NCBI RefSeq assembly: GCF_004458765.1
Contig: NZ_SPJX01000410.1
Coordinates: 1-64,000 of the forward strand
Direction: 5' to 3'
From: Microvirga pakistanensis
Lineage (GTDB): Bacteria; Pseudomonadota; Alphaproteobacteria; Rhizobiales; Beijerinckiaceae
Length of the DNA stretch: 64,000 nt
Shown: piece after piece, positions 1 to 9,634 of the stretch
Layout: every line of letters begins with the position of its first letter
Numbering within the stretch: the stretch's first letter is position 1
Position numbers and translations under genes: made by a program
The notes under the pieces: model-generated
The model's database searches: none
Seen by the model: only the letters and a program-made list of their open reading frames with translations
Told to the model about the DNA's origin: nothing

Positions 1-110
1 GTGGCCATCACCTCCACCAGAACCTCGCCCGCCTTCGGACCCTCCAGCCGGATCGTCTCAATCGTCAAAGGCTTGCCAGCCTCCCACGCAACCGCCGCCC
101 GCGTCTCCAT
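1..110 (-). CDS. frmA: S-(hydroxymethyl)glutathione dehydrogenase, N-terminal fragment
   Basis: Only the first 36 codons are present; the gene runs off the left edge. The readable start is METRAAVAWEAGKPLTIET, the characteristic N-terminus of class III alcohol dehydrogenase, which oxidises the glutathione adduct of formaldehyde in the cytoplasm. A GGGGAGG ribosome binding site lies a few bases before the ATG. The gene is divergent from the MBL-fold hydrolase at 251, with 140 bases between the starts. Zinc ligands and the NAD-binding fold are outside the window, so the call rests on the N-terminus alone. Confidence 0.8.
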   Translation of the reverse strand, partial: METRAAVAWEAGKPLTIETIRLEGPKAGEVLVEVMA

Positions 111-250
111 CTCGTCCTCCCCATGCGATTCGATGCTGGAATATGTGAACCGGCTTAACGGAAGGTCAATGGACGGCAGCCTTCGATCGCGGGGTTTCCA
201 GGAGAGCCTGCGGGTCATATGTGTTGCCTCGACAATCGAAGGATCCGCCC

Positions 251-901
251 GTGCCCAATGTTCGCGCCGCCATCATTCCCGTGACGCCATTCCAGCAGAA
301 TTGCACGTTATTGTGGTGCGAGAAGACCAGGAAGGCCGCCGTGATCGATCCGGGCGGCGACCTGGAGCGTGTGCGCGATGCGATCGCGCAGAGCGGCGTC
401 ACCGTGGAGAAGATCCTGCTCACCCATGGCCATATCGATCATGCGGCGGGAGCGGCCGATCTGCGCGATGAGCTCGGAGTGAAGATCGAAGGCCCGCACA
501 AGGCGGACGATTTCCTGCTTCAGCGCCTCGCGGAGCAGGGACAGGCTTACGGGATCCCTGCGCGCGCCGTCACGCCGGACCGGTGGCTCGACGAGGGTGA
601 CGTCGTGACCATCGGAGAATTGACCCTCGACGTCCTGCACTGTCCGGGACATTCGCCCGGCAGCGTGGTGCTGGTCTCGAAGGCCGAGCGGTTCGCCATC
701 GTGGGCGACGTGCTGTTCCAGGGCTCGGTGGGGCGCGTGGATCTTCCCGGCGGCGATGGCAAGGCCCTCATCCGCTCGATCGAGGACAAGCTCCTGCCGC
801 TCGGAGACGACATCGCGTTCATCTGCGGTCACGGTCCCATGAGCACCATCGGGCAGGAGCGCCAGACCAATCCCTTCCTTCAGGGTGAGGGGCTGCTCTG
901 A
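251..901 (+). CDS. MBL-fold metallo-hydrolase (glyoxalase II-like)
   Basis: A 216-residue metallo-beta-lactamase-fold hydrolase. The metal-binding THGHIDH motif is near residue 60, followed by CPGHSPGS and a later VGDVLF, giving the second His and the bridging Asp; a final CGHGP supplies another His. The family hydrolyses thioesters such as S-lactoylglutathione or acts on persulfides; the exact substrate cannot be read here. The GTG at 251 is preferred because AAGGAT precedes it and the protein then begins with the family-typical RAAIIPVTPFQQNC; an in-frame GTG at 221 would add ten unconvincing residues. Divergence from frmA hints at a glutathione-linked role, which is inference. Confidence 0.8.
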   Translation: MPNVRAAIIPVTPFQQNCTLLWCEKTRKAAVIDPGGDLERVRDAIAQSGVTVEKILLTHGHIDHAAGAADLRDELGVKIEGPHKADDFLLQRLAEQGQAYGIPARAVTPDRWLDEGDVVTIGELTLDVLHCPGHSPGSVVLVSKAERFAIVGDVLFQGSVGRVDLPGGDGKALIRSIEDKLLPLGDDIAFICGHGPMSTIGQERQTNPFLQGEGLL

Positions 902-912
902 GAAACAAGGAC

Positions 913-934
913 GGCCCGGGATCGCTCCCGGGCC
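913..934. terminator. Bidirectional hairpin between convergent genes
   Basis: A 9-bp GC-rich stem (GGCCCGGGA / TCCCGGGCC) with a TCGC loop lies between the stop of the MBL hydrolase and the convergent stop of katA. There is no long T tract on either side. Confidence 0.6.
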
Positions 935-964
935 GCTTCTGATCGCCCCTACGGCTTGCTTTGT

Positions 965-2431
<1,467 letters not shown>

Positions 2432-2504
2432 GGTCGTCCCCGTTGTGTGGGCGCACCATGCAGGGAAGGTTCGATAAGGTCAAATTGGATTGATTAGAAA
2501 GAGC

Positions 2505-2521
2505 GATCAGATATTCTGATC
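2505..2521. promoter_or_regulatory. Dyad in the katA-oxyR intergenic region, possible OxyR site
   Basis: A perfect inverted repeat, GATCAGA-TAT-TCTGATC, ends seven bases before the oxyR ATG. LysR-type regulators commonly bind such dyads in the promoter they share with their target. Placement next to the oxyR start suggests autoregulation; binding itself is inference. Confidence 0.45.
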
Positions 2522-2527
2522 AGCATC

Positions 2528-3427
2528 ATGGTCACACTTCGTCAGCTACGTTATTTCGACGCGCTCGCTCGCGCGCAGCATTTCGGCGTGGCGGCCCATC
2601 ACTGCGCCGTGACGCAGCCTGCGCTCTCCATGCAGATCAAGGAGCTGGAGCGGGAGCTCGGCGTCGAGCTCGTGGAGCGGCGCGGCAATTCCGTCGTGCT
2701 CACCCGCGCCGGACGGGAGATCGCCGAGCGGGCCGAGGCGATCCTGGGTCAGGTGCGTGAATTGGCGGCGCTCGCCCGTCAGCATCAGGGCGTGCTCTCC
2801 GGCCCCGTGCGTCTCGGAATGATCCCCTCCGTCGCGCCCTATCTCCTGCCCGCGATCCTCTCGGAGGTGCAGCGGCGCTATCCTGCCCTCGATCTCCAGA
2901 TCCGCGAGACGCAGACGGACATGCTGGTGGACGAACTCCTGCGCGGCGATCTCGATGCGATCCTGATCGCCTTGCCGGTGCAGAATGCACAGCTCGAAGC
3001 CGTGCCGCTCTTCGACGACCGCTTTCTCGTGGCGGTGCAGGCTCAAGCCGCTCATCGATGGGCCTCCGAGAACCTGCTGGAATGGATCGGTCAGGAGCGT
3101 TTGCTTCTGCTGGAGGAGGGGCATTGCCTGCGTGACCAGGCGCTTCAATATTGCCAGGTGGCCAGCATGCAGGCGCGAAAATCCCTCGGCGCCGCATCGC
3201 TCACCACCATCATGCAGATGGTGGCGGCAGGGCATGGCATCACGCTTCTGCCGGAACTGTGCGCGGACGCCGAGGTCGATCGCCGGCGCGTGACTCTCAT
3301 TCCGTTTCCAAACGATCCGCCCAAGCGTACCCTGGGCCTCGTGTGGCGGAAAACGTCAGGACGGAAAAAGGACTTTTTGGCTCTCGCCGATCTCATCAAG
3401 AGCCTACGGCAATCTCAGACGGCATAG
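2528..3427 (+). CDS. oxyR: Peroxide-sensing LysR-type regulator OxyR
   Basis: 299 residues: an N-terminal winged helix-turn-helix (about 1-60, with TQPALSMQIKELE as recognition region) and a LysR substrate-binding domain. The redox pair is visible: Cys200 in the EGHCLRDQAL motif and Cys209, nine residues apart, matching the spacing of the peroxide-reactive cysteines of Escherichia coli OxyR. This separates it from generic LysR proteins. It is divergent from katA, its expected target. Confidence 0.93.
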   Translation: MVTLRQLRYFDALARAQHFGVAAHHCAVTQPALSMQIKELERELGVELVERRGNSVVLTRAGREIAERAEAILGQVRELAALARQHQGVLSGPVRLGMIPSVAPYLLPAILSEVQRRYPALDLQIRETQTDMLVDELLRGDLDAILIALPVQNAQLEAVPLFDDRFLVAVQAQAAHRWASENLLEWIGQERLLLLEEGHCLRDQALQYCQVASMQARKSLGAASLTTIMQMVAAGHGITLLPELCADAEVDRRRVTLIPFPNDPPKRTLGLVWRKTSGRKKDFLALADLIKSLRQSQTA

Positions 3428-3438
3428 AGGATGAAACG

Positions 3439-3464
3439 GGCTTCCCGATGCGCATCGGGAAGCC
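3439..3464. terminator. 26-bp perfect palindrome between convergent genes
   Basis: A fully self-complementary 26-base sequence with GGCTTCCC arms lies between the convergent stops of oxyR and the YeeE/YedE gene. It would fold into a hairpin in either transcript. There is no T tract. Confidence 0.5.
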
Positions 3465-3487
3465 TCTCTGTGTGGGAAGCGACAAGC

Positions 3488-4723
3488 CTAACAGCCCGTG
3501 AGCTTCACGCGCTCCACCTCCAGGCCAAAGAGCGGACGCACGCGGGTGCCGATCACGTTGCCGGCGAAGGCCGCCACGAGCCAGATCCAGCCATGCAGGC
3601 TGCCCGAGGCGATTCCGGAGAAATAGGCCCCGATGTTGCAGCCATAGGCGAGACGGGCGCCATAGCCGAGAAGCAGGCCGCCGACGATGGCTGCGACGGC
3701 CGAGCGGAGCGGGACCTTCCAAACCGGTGCGAAGCGCCCCGCGAGCGCCGCCGCGAGCAGGGCGCCGAGGATGATGCCGAAATCCATCACGGTCGTGACG
3801 TCGTTGAAGATGCTGCCGTTGAGCTCCGCCAGACGGGCCGGCGAGGACCAATAGGGCCAGCTCGCCACGTCGAACCCGATGGCGGCTGCGATCTTCGAGC
3901 CCCAGAGGGCGAACGCGGAGGTCACGCCCCAGGGGCGGCCCGCGAGATAGAGCGTCACGAAGTTGAGCAGGGCGAGCGCCACCGCGCCGGCCACGATCGG
4001 CCAGGGACCGCGCAGGAAGCGGGCGAGGCCGTGGCGGGGCGAGGGGGCTGCCTGGATCAGCCGGCCGTGACGGCGCTTCTCGAACACCACCGTGACGGCG
4101 GCGATGAGCGCGAAGACGGCAAGCTGAACGGCCAGCGCGGTCCAGGGCCCCCAGAGCTCGATGATCGAGATCTTGGGCAGGCTCGGCAGCGCCGTCCACC
4201 AATGCAGGTGCGCCGCGCCGACGGCGGAACCGGCGATGAAGGCGGCGAGCGTGATCAGCATGCGGGTCGAGCCGCCGCCCACCGTATAGAGCGTGCCGGA
4301 GGCGCAGCCGCCGCCGAGCTGCATCCCGATGCCGAAGATGAAGGCGCCGAACACCACGCCGACGCCTGCGGGCGAGACGTTGCCGGCAACGGGCTGGCCG
4401 AAGAGGGTGCCGGAGGCGAGGACGGGAAAGAACAGGATGGAGGCGATCGCGAGCATCACCATCTGCGCGCGGAGACCTTCTCCGCGCCGGTCGGCGATGA
4501 ACACGCGCCACGCGGAGGTGAAGCCGAAAGCGGCATGATAGAGCACGAGGCCGAGCGCCGCGCCGAGCACGTAGAGCGTGGCCTGCTTGGGATTGATGAC
4601 AGCCCCGAGAAGAGCTGCGCCGCCGATGATGCCGGCGGCAGCCGCCAGGGAGGCTGGGGCGCTGAGGGTCGAGCCCGCCCGGTTCCCAGCGGAAAGAGGC
4701 GAAGCCACGGCAGAGCTGGACAT
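3488..4723 (-). CDS. YeeE/YedE family (TsuA-like) thiosulfate/sulfur channel protein
   Basis: 411 residues with about nine or ten hydrophobic segments. Two family-signature blocks are present: GGGCASGTLYTVGGGSTRM near the first third and AYGCNIGAYFSGIASGS near the C-terminus, carrying the conserved cysteines that hand thiosulfate through the pore in TsuA. It is longer than typical TsuA (about 350 residues) at the N-terminus. The gene is divergent from a cysteine synthase with 200 bases between the starts, fitting uptake of thiosulfate for cysteine synthesis. Thiosulfate as substrate is inferred from family and context. Confidence 0.85.
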   Translation of the reverse strand: MSSSAVASPLSAGNRAGSTLSAPASLAAAAGIIGGAALLGAVINPKQATLYVLGAALGLVLYHAAFGFTSAWRVFIADRRGEGLRAQMVMLAIASILFFPVLASGTLFGQPVAGNVSPAGVGVVFGAFIFGIGMQLGGGCASGTLYTVGGGSTRMLITLAAFIAGSAVGAAHLHWWTALPSLPKISIIELWGPWTALAVQLAVFALIAAVTVVFEKRRHGRLIQAAPSPRHGLARFLRGPWPIVAGAVALALLNFVTLYLAGRPWGVTSAFALWGSKIAAAIGFDVASWPYWSSPARLAELNGSIFNDVTTVMDFGIILGALLAAALAGRFAPVWKVPLRSAVAAIVGGLLLGYGARLAYGCNIGAYFSGIASGSLHGWIWLVAAFAGNVIGTRVRPLFGLEVERVKLTGC

Positions 4724-4788
4724 GGAAGGTTCCTTGCTGTGTCGATAGAAGCGGAATGTGATCTGAGGATCCGCAAAATGAACATGTG

Positions 4789-4804
4789 GTTCTTTTTAAA
4801 GAAC
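4789..4804. promoter_or_regulatory. Inverted repeat in the divergent sulfur-gene promoter
   Basis: GTTCTTT-TT-AAAGAAC is a perfect 7-bp dyad in an AT-rich stretch (about 4775-4850) that contrasts with the GC-rich surroundings, between the YeeE/YedE gene and cysK. It is placed where a repressor or activator of both genes could bind. No regulator gene is adjacent. Confidence 0.4.
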
Positions 4805-4923
4805 GTCAACACTTGTATTATGATAAATAATAGCGATATCTGGGTGTGGAATAGCAACGAATTGCGTCCTTTCGTCCTCCGTCCGATGCTCCGCCGCTGA
4901 AACCTCAAGGAACGAGCGCAGCC

Positions 4924-5955
4924 ATGTCCATCAAGTGCGACGTCCCCGCCGCCATCGGCAACACGCCCCTCATCAAGCTCCGCCGTGCCTCGGAACTCAC
5001 CGGCTGCACGATCCTCGGCAAGGCCGAATTCATGAATCCCGGCCAGTCCGTGAAGGACCGGGCGGCGCTCTTCATCATTCAGGATGCGGTGAAGCGCGGG
5101 GCGCTGAAGCCCGGCGGCGTCATCGTGGAAGGCACGGCCGGCAATACCGGGATCGGGCTTGCCCTCGTGGCCAATGCCCTGGGGTTCAGGACGGTGATCG
5201 TGATCCCCGAGACGCAGAGTCAGGAGAAGAAGGACATGCTGCGGCTGGCCGGCGCGGAACTGATCGAAGTGCCGGCGGTGCCTTACGCCAATCCCAACAA
5301 CTACGTGAAGGTTTCAGGCCGGTTGGCGGAGCGGCTTGCGGCATCGGAGCCCAATGGGGCGATCTGGGCGAACCAGTTCGACAATGTGGCCAACCGGCAG
5401 GCGCATATGGAAACGACCGGACCGGAGATCTGGGACCAGACGGACGGCAAGGTCGACGGCTTCGTCAGTGCCGTCGGCACAGGTGGGACGCTGGCCGGGG
5501 TCGGCATCGCGTTGAAGGAACGCAATCCCGGCATATCGATCGCGCTCTCCGATCCCATGGGCTCGGCCATCGCGAACTGGGTCAACACGGGCGAACTCAA
5601 GGCAACCGGCACGTCCATCACCGAGGGCATCGGGCAGGGGCGGGTGACGAAGAACCTGGAAGGTGCGCCCATCGACGTGGCATTCCAGATCCCCGACGAG
5701 GAGGCGCTGCCTGTCGTGTTCGATCTTCTGGAGCACGAAGGGCTATGTGTCGGCGGGTCGTCGGGGATCAATGTTGCGGGTGCGATCCGGCTGGCGCGGC
5801 ATCTCGGCCCTGGGCACACGATCGTGACCGTGCTCTGCGATTACGGCACGCGCTATCAGTCGAAGCTCTTCAACCCGGACTTCCTGCGCGAGAAGAATCT
5901 GCCGGTGCCTGCGTGGCTGGAACGCAGGAGCGCGATCGATCCGGGCCTCGTCTAA
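4924..5955 (+). CDS. cysK: Cysteine synthase (O-acetylserine sulfhydrylase)
   Basis: 343 residues of the fold type II PLP family that makes cysteine from O-acetylserine. The PLP lysine is Lys44 in NPGQSVKDRA, the substrate loop is EGTAGNTG (about 69-76), and the phosphate-binding loop is GTGGT (185-189). It is slightly longer than E. coli CysK because of a C-terminal tail. Whether it prefers sulfide (CysK) or thiosulfate (CysM) cannot be read from motifs; the divergent thiosulfate-channel gene makes thiosulfate use plausible. AAGGAACGAG precedes the ATG. Confidence 0.88.
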   Translation: MSIKCDVPAAIGNTPLIKLRRASELTGCTILGKAEFMNPGQSVKDRAALFIIQDAVKRGALKPGGVIVEGTAGNTGIGLALVANALGFRTVIVIPETQSQEKKDMLRLAGAELIEVPAVPYANPNNYVKVSGRLAERLAASEPNGAIWANQFDNVANRQAHMETTGPEIWDQTDGKVDGFVSAVGTGGTLAGVGIALKERNPGISIALSDPMGSAIANWVNTGELKATGTSITEGIGQGRVTKNLEGAPIDVAFQIPDEEALPVVFDLLEHEGLCVGGSSGINVAGAIRLARHLGPGHTIVTVLCDYGTRYQSKLFNPDFLREKNLPVPAWLERRSAIDPGLV

Positions 5956-6064
5956 CGCCTCGTGCAGACCCGGCTTTCCGCGTCCAACAATGCTCTAAGG
6001 TCTTGCAAAACGAACGCCACGCCCGCGGAGAAGGCGGGTGCGGCGCTCGGGATCGTTTGCAGAT

Positions 6065-6502
6065 TCAGGCGGCCGACGGCGTACTGGTTTCGGCGTTCTC
6101 GTTCTCATCAGGCCGCTGTGGATGCGTGCGGGAGAGATTGACCGGAGGACGCGGCGCCTGAGTCGATCCGTTCTTTGGGACGCCCGTGAAGTTCTGAAGG
6201 TCCGCCTGGATGCTCTCGAGGAGGTCGATCATCCATATCTCGCTCGCGTCGATCTTGTCTCGCAATGCGGACTTGGCGATGTCGACCTTCGCCGAAATCT
6301 CCATCGGGTTACGGGATTGCAATGTGCTGAAATCCTGCTCGACGGTCGCGAGCTCAACCAGAAGCTCATCGCGAAGCGCCCGCTGTTCCTCGGCGGCGAT
6401 CAGCGGCGAGTTCAGCATGCCGCGCAAGGCGGCCCAGCGCAGGCCGAGAGCGCTCACCGACTGCGTGCTGCTGAGTTCTGCAAGTTTCTGTGTTTCAGCC
6501 AC
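6065..6502 (-). CDS. Hypothetical protein, helical
   Basis: 145 residues, not recognised. Residues 1-100 are predicted to be mostly helical with alternating charged and hydrophobic positions and no membrane segment; the last 35 residues are proline- and polar-rich and probably disordered. It is convergent with cysK and upstream of the TauE/SafE gene on the same strand, with 115 bases between them. No function is proposed. Confidence 0.55.
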   Translation of the reverse strand: MAETQKLAELSSTQSVSALGLRWAALRGMLNSPLIAAEEQRALRDELLVELATVEQDFSTLQSRNPMEISAKVDIAKSALRDKIDASEIWMIDLLESIQADLQNFTGVPKNGSTQAPRPPVNLSRTHPQRPDENENAETSTPSAA

Positions 6503-6617
6503 GAGATCATCCTCTGAAAGAATTGGATTCGAACCGCGCCAGAAAGCGGGATTGTTGTGGCGTGAATCGGGCAGCGTGGAAGAAATGCGCCCTTACGCGC
6601 GAACTTTTCGCGCACCG

Positions 6618-7385
6618 TCAGCGAACGAAGAAATACAGTGTCAGCGCAGCGCCCACCGCAATCACCAGCCAGCGGATCACGCTCGCCGGCAGACGGCGTC
6701 CGAACACGACGCCCAGATAGCCGCCGACCACGGATGCAGCGCCCACGATGAGCGTTTCGGGCCAGCTCACGAGACCTGCCGCGATGAACAGCACGACGGC
6801 GACGAGCTGGATGAGCGTGGAGCAGAGATGCTTGGCCGAGTTGATGAGATGGAAATCATCACCTTCGGTGATGGCGAGCGCCGCCAGCATGACGATGCCC
6901 ATGCCCGCTCCGAAGAAACCGCCATAGACGGCAACGAGCGTCTGGAAGGCGAGGCCCGCCGCCCAGGCGCGGGTGGAGGGATGGCTGCCCTCGCTCTTCC
7001 CGATGCGGCGGGCCAGCGCCACGATGCGTGGGCTTGCGGCGAAGAGCGCGGTGGCGAACAGCAGAAGCCACGGCACGAGGAGGCGGAACGCTTCGTTGTT
7101 CGTAACGGTGAGGATATAGGCGCCGCCCAGGCCGCCGATGAGGCTCACCGCGCCCAGAGCCGCAAAGCGGCGGGCGTTCTCGGCAAGCTCGCGGCGATAG
7201 GCCCAGGCGCTCGACAGGTTGGCGGGCGTCACCGCCACCGCGCTCGTGGCATTGGCCACCACCGGAGGGAGGCCTGCCGCGACAAGAGCCGAGAACGTGA
7301 AGAAGGTGCCGCCGCCTGCGATGGCGTTCACGAGACCTGCCGCAAGACCTGAAGCTGCCAGAAGCGCCGCAGTGGTGAGTTCCAT
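6618..7385 (-). CDS. TauE/SafE (TSUP) family membrane permease
   Basis: 255 residues with about eight hydrophobic segments and the TSUP signature GLVNAIAGGGTFFTF near residue 15, repeated in weaker form in the second half (FFGAGMGIVML). The family exports sulfite, sulfoacetate and related organosulfur compounds or moves sulfur anions inward. The start at 7385 (MELTTAALL) is chosen because an upstream extension would put polar residues before the first helix. Two other sulfur genes lie 2-4 kb to the left, suggestive but not an operon. Confidence 0.82.
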   Translation of the reverse strand: MELTTAALLAASGLAAGLVNAIAGGGTFFTFSALVAAGLPPVVANATSAVAVTPANLSSAWAYRRELAENARRFAALGAVSLIGGLGGAYILTVTNNEAFRLLVPWLLLFATALFAASPRIVALARRIGKSEGSHPSTRAWAAGLAFQTLVAVYGGFFGAGMGIVMLAALAITEGDDFHLINSAKHLCSTLIQLVAVVLFIAAGLVSWPETLIVGAASVVGGYLGVVFGRRLPASVIRWLVIAVGAALTLYFFVR

Positions 7386-7475
7386 GATCCGATCTGTCTG
7401 CTGAAAAGAGGGCGAGGAAGACGAGAGGGGCAGATAGCACGCTGGCGCTTGCAAAGCCCATAGGGCGAATGTCTA

Positions 7476-7563
7476 GAGCTGTTTTCCCTGCCGGGGAAAC
7501 AGCTCTTTTCCTTGATCTGCCGCATTTGTTGACGGCGAAGCGGAGCCACTTCGCCGAACAATG
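7476..7563. repeat. Dispersed palindromic repeat, copy A
   Basis: Two hairpins: a 13-bp stem beginning GAGCTGTTT (7476-7505) followed by TTTT, then a GCAT...ATGC-bounded palindrome (about 7522-7564) with core GGCGAAGCGGAGCCACTTCG. A second copy with the same layout is at 26489-26575 and a sequence-divergent relative at 47320-47363. All three are intergenic. Such bracketed palindromes are common in rhizobial genomes; this copy sits between two divergent genes. Confidence 0.7.
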
Positions 7564-7755
7564 CCCTTGAGCACCGGCGTCACCTGGATCCGGGATTGGC
7601 TTGCGATGCGCCCGCGACCGGCGGCCAATCCAAGGATCCAAGGAGCCGAAATCAGCCGTCGGGAGCGCCTTCGTGTGGAAAAGCCGCTGCTTTCCTGTGG
7701 ATCGCAGCGCGAGCGTCCATTGCTCTTCGGCCCGCGAAAGCGGATTTTAGAACAC

Positions 7756-8013
7756 ATGTCGAACGTCATTCCCCTCGCCCCGCGCCTGAAACAGGCCAGG
7801 TCCGCCGTCACCGAGGCGGAGGAGCGTGCCGCTTTGGCTGCCGATCTCATCGATCTCATCGAGCGCGTGCGGGACGTGACCGAACATGTGGCCGCCCTTT
7901 CGGGCCCGTCTCTGCCGATTCAGCAGACCGCCCAGCAGCTTCTCGATGCCGGCACCGCTCTGGAGCGGGCCGTCGAGACGCTAACCGAAAACGGCGAGTG
8001 GGTGCCTTTCTAG
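7756..8013 (+). CDS. Small hypothetical protein
   Basis: 85 residues, begins MSNVIPLAPRLKQARSAV, acidic and predicted all-helical, with no membrane segment. Not recognised. The ATG at 7756 gives a more plausible N-terminus than the open frame upstream, which runs through the repeat. The next gene on the right is convergent. Confidence 0.6.
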   Translation: MSNVIPLAPRLKQARSAVTEAEERAALAADLIDLIERVRDVTEHVAALSGPSLPIQQTAQQLLDAGTALERAVETLTENGEWVPF

Positions 8014-8056
8014 GATGCCCTCGGCGTCCGGCCGAGCGATGCTCCTGGGCGAAACT

Positions 8057-9553
8057 TCATTTCAATGCCTGTAATCGCTCGGAAGCCTGGGACATCCCGA
8101 GCGCCTGGGCTTGCTCATAGAGCTTTCGGGCCTTGTCCGCGTCACCCCGGATGCCCAGCGCTCCGAGCCTGGTGAGAGCATGGGGGTCAAAGGTCTCGGC
8201 CAGCAGGAAGGCAGCCCTTGCGTTGCCGCTGTTGAGGGATCGTTCGAGCAGGAGACGGGCGCCGCTCACGTCGCCTTTTCGAAGGAGTTCCTCCGCGCGC
8301 GCCGTGAGCCGGTCCTCCGGCTTGATCGCGGGCGGGGCGGGGATGACCTTGGAATCCCTGGCCGGCGGCGCTTCCACCTCAACAGGAGCGGGGGCAGGCG
8401 CAATGCTGGCCGACAGGGGGAGCGCGCCTCCGGACAATTGAGCGACTTCTACCGGGGCGCCGTCCCCCAAGGGGAGCGCGGATGCAGGCTTGGCGGAGGC
8501 CGGTATGTCCTCCTGAGGCGGAGCGATGTCCTCCGCTTCCACCGGTACGGATTCGGAGATCAGAGGCTTCGGCTTTCGGTTGTTCGCCTCCTGGAGCAAT
8601 CGCAGCGCGCCGGTTGCGGCGGCGAGCTTTTGCGCAAAGTCGTCGCTTCTCGCTCGCGTCTGCGACAGGGCTTCTTCCAGTTCGGCGATCCGAACGGCCG
8701 ATGCGGCCTCGTTCTCAAGCTGGCTGTCCTTGAAGGCCAGCAGGTTGCGGGCCTCCTCCCGGGCGCTGGCGAGTTGGCGTTCGGCGTCTTCGCTGCGCTC
8801 TCGCTCCCGCTGCAGCAGGGCTTCCAGATCCGCAACATGCGATGATGTCCGTGCGTCCTTCGACTGCGCCGAGGCTTGGAGCGCATGATGCTCCGCCTGC
8901 AGAGTTGCGAGTTCGCTCACAATCGCCTCACGCTTCTGCTGCTCTTGCTGCAGGGCATTCTGAAGCTGAGAAACCTTGAGCAGGGTCTCGGACGCGTCCG
9001 CGTCCCGGCGGGCCGTGAGGGCGTTGTACTGTCCCATGAGATCGGTCAGCGTCCGTGTCACCATGCCGCTGTAGGCGGCCTCGTGATCCAGGGCTTCCTG
9101 CAACTGCGCCACATTGGATGCGGGTATCGCGGCAGGCGCGGGGCATTCCCGAGCGGCGTTCGATCGTCGCGCATCCTGAAGGTCGAGACCTTTCAGGCTT
9201 GAGAGCAGGTTCGGATCGTTCAGCCGGTCGATGAGAGCAATCGCGAGAGTGCCGGTCTCAATCGCGGCATTGAGGCTGTGTTCGGCGCCTTTCAGGTTGC
9301 CCTGTTCGATGGAGTCGAGAAGCTCTGCCGCAAGCCGCCTCCGCTCGAAGGAGGTGATCAGGAATGGGAGCGCGGCGGATAGGTCGTTGGCGCTTTCCGC
9401 CACGTCCGAGGGTCCGTGGCTTACGGGCTCGTCGAGGCGTCCAGCGGGGAGGCTCTCGGCGAAGCCGGGGCCCAGAAGCGGAAGGCCGATCAACGGGAGC
9501 GCCAGCCATCCGGTTGCGGGTTTCAGGAGTTTGGGACGATTGCGCCGTGTCAT
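8057..9553 (-). CDS. Secreted coiled-coil protein with C-terminal Sel1/TPR-like repeats
   Basis: 498 residues. An N-terminal hydrophobic stretch (about 13-32, ending GFAES) is a signal peptide or anchor. Residues about 145-315 form a long coiled coil rich in Glu, Gln, Ala and Leu. Residues 325-405 are a proline/alanine linker. The last 90 residues (RAEELLRKGDVSGARLLLE onward) look like two or three Sel1/TPR helix pairs. It lies 81 bases downstream of the TAXI binding-protein gene on the same strand, so the two are probably co-transcribed. It may be a periplasmic scaffold; no enzymatic motif is seen. Confidence 0.65.
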   Translation of the reverse strand: MTRRNRPKLLKPATGWLALPLIGLPLLGPGFAESLPAGRLDEPVSHGPSDVAESANDLSAALPFLITSFERRRLAAELLDSIEQGNLKGAEHSLNAAIETGTLAIALIDRLNDPNLLSSLKGLDLQDARRSNAARECPAPAAIPASNVAQLQEALDHEAAYSGMVTRTLTDLMGQYNALTARRDADASETLLKVSQLQNALQQEQQKREAIVSELATLQAEHHALQASAQSKDARTSSHVADLEALLQRERERSEDAERQLASAREEARNLLAFKDSQLENEAASAVRIAELEEALSQTRARSDDFAQKLAAATGALRLLQEANNRKPKPLISESVPVEAEDIAPPQEDIPASAKPASALPLGDGAPVEVAQLSGGALPLSASIAPAPAPVEVEAPPARDSKVIPAPPAIKPEDRLTARAEELLRKGDVSGARLLLERSLNSGNARAAFLLAETFDPHALTRLGALGIRGDADKARKLYEQAQALGMSQASERLQALK

Positions 9554-9634
9554 GTCGGACCTCCTCGGGTGGTGGCCGAAGGCCCGTTCATGAGCCTTCG
9601 CTTCGGTCCTGCTGTCGCGTCTTCGAGTGTTGGA

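Noticed and set aside
1..471. Long plus-strand frame at the left edge
   Set aside because: It runs antisense to the frmA start and out of frame with the MBL hydrolase; its residues are Arg/Ser-rich with no motif.
3431..4900. 489-codon frame opposite the YeeE/YedE gene
   Set aside because: Composition is that of a shadow frame (Gly/Ala/Glu/Arg without motifs); the minus-strand gene has clear family signatures.
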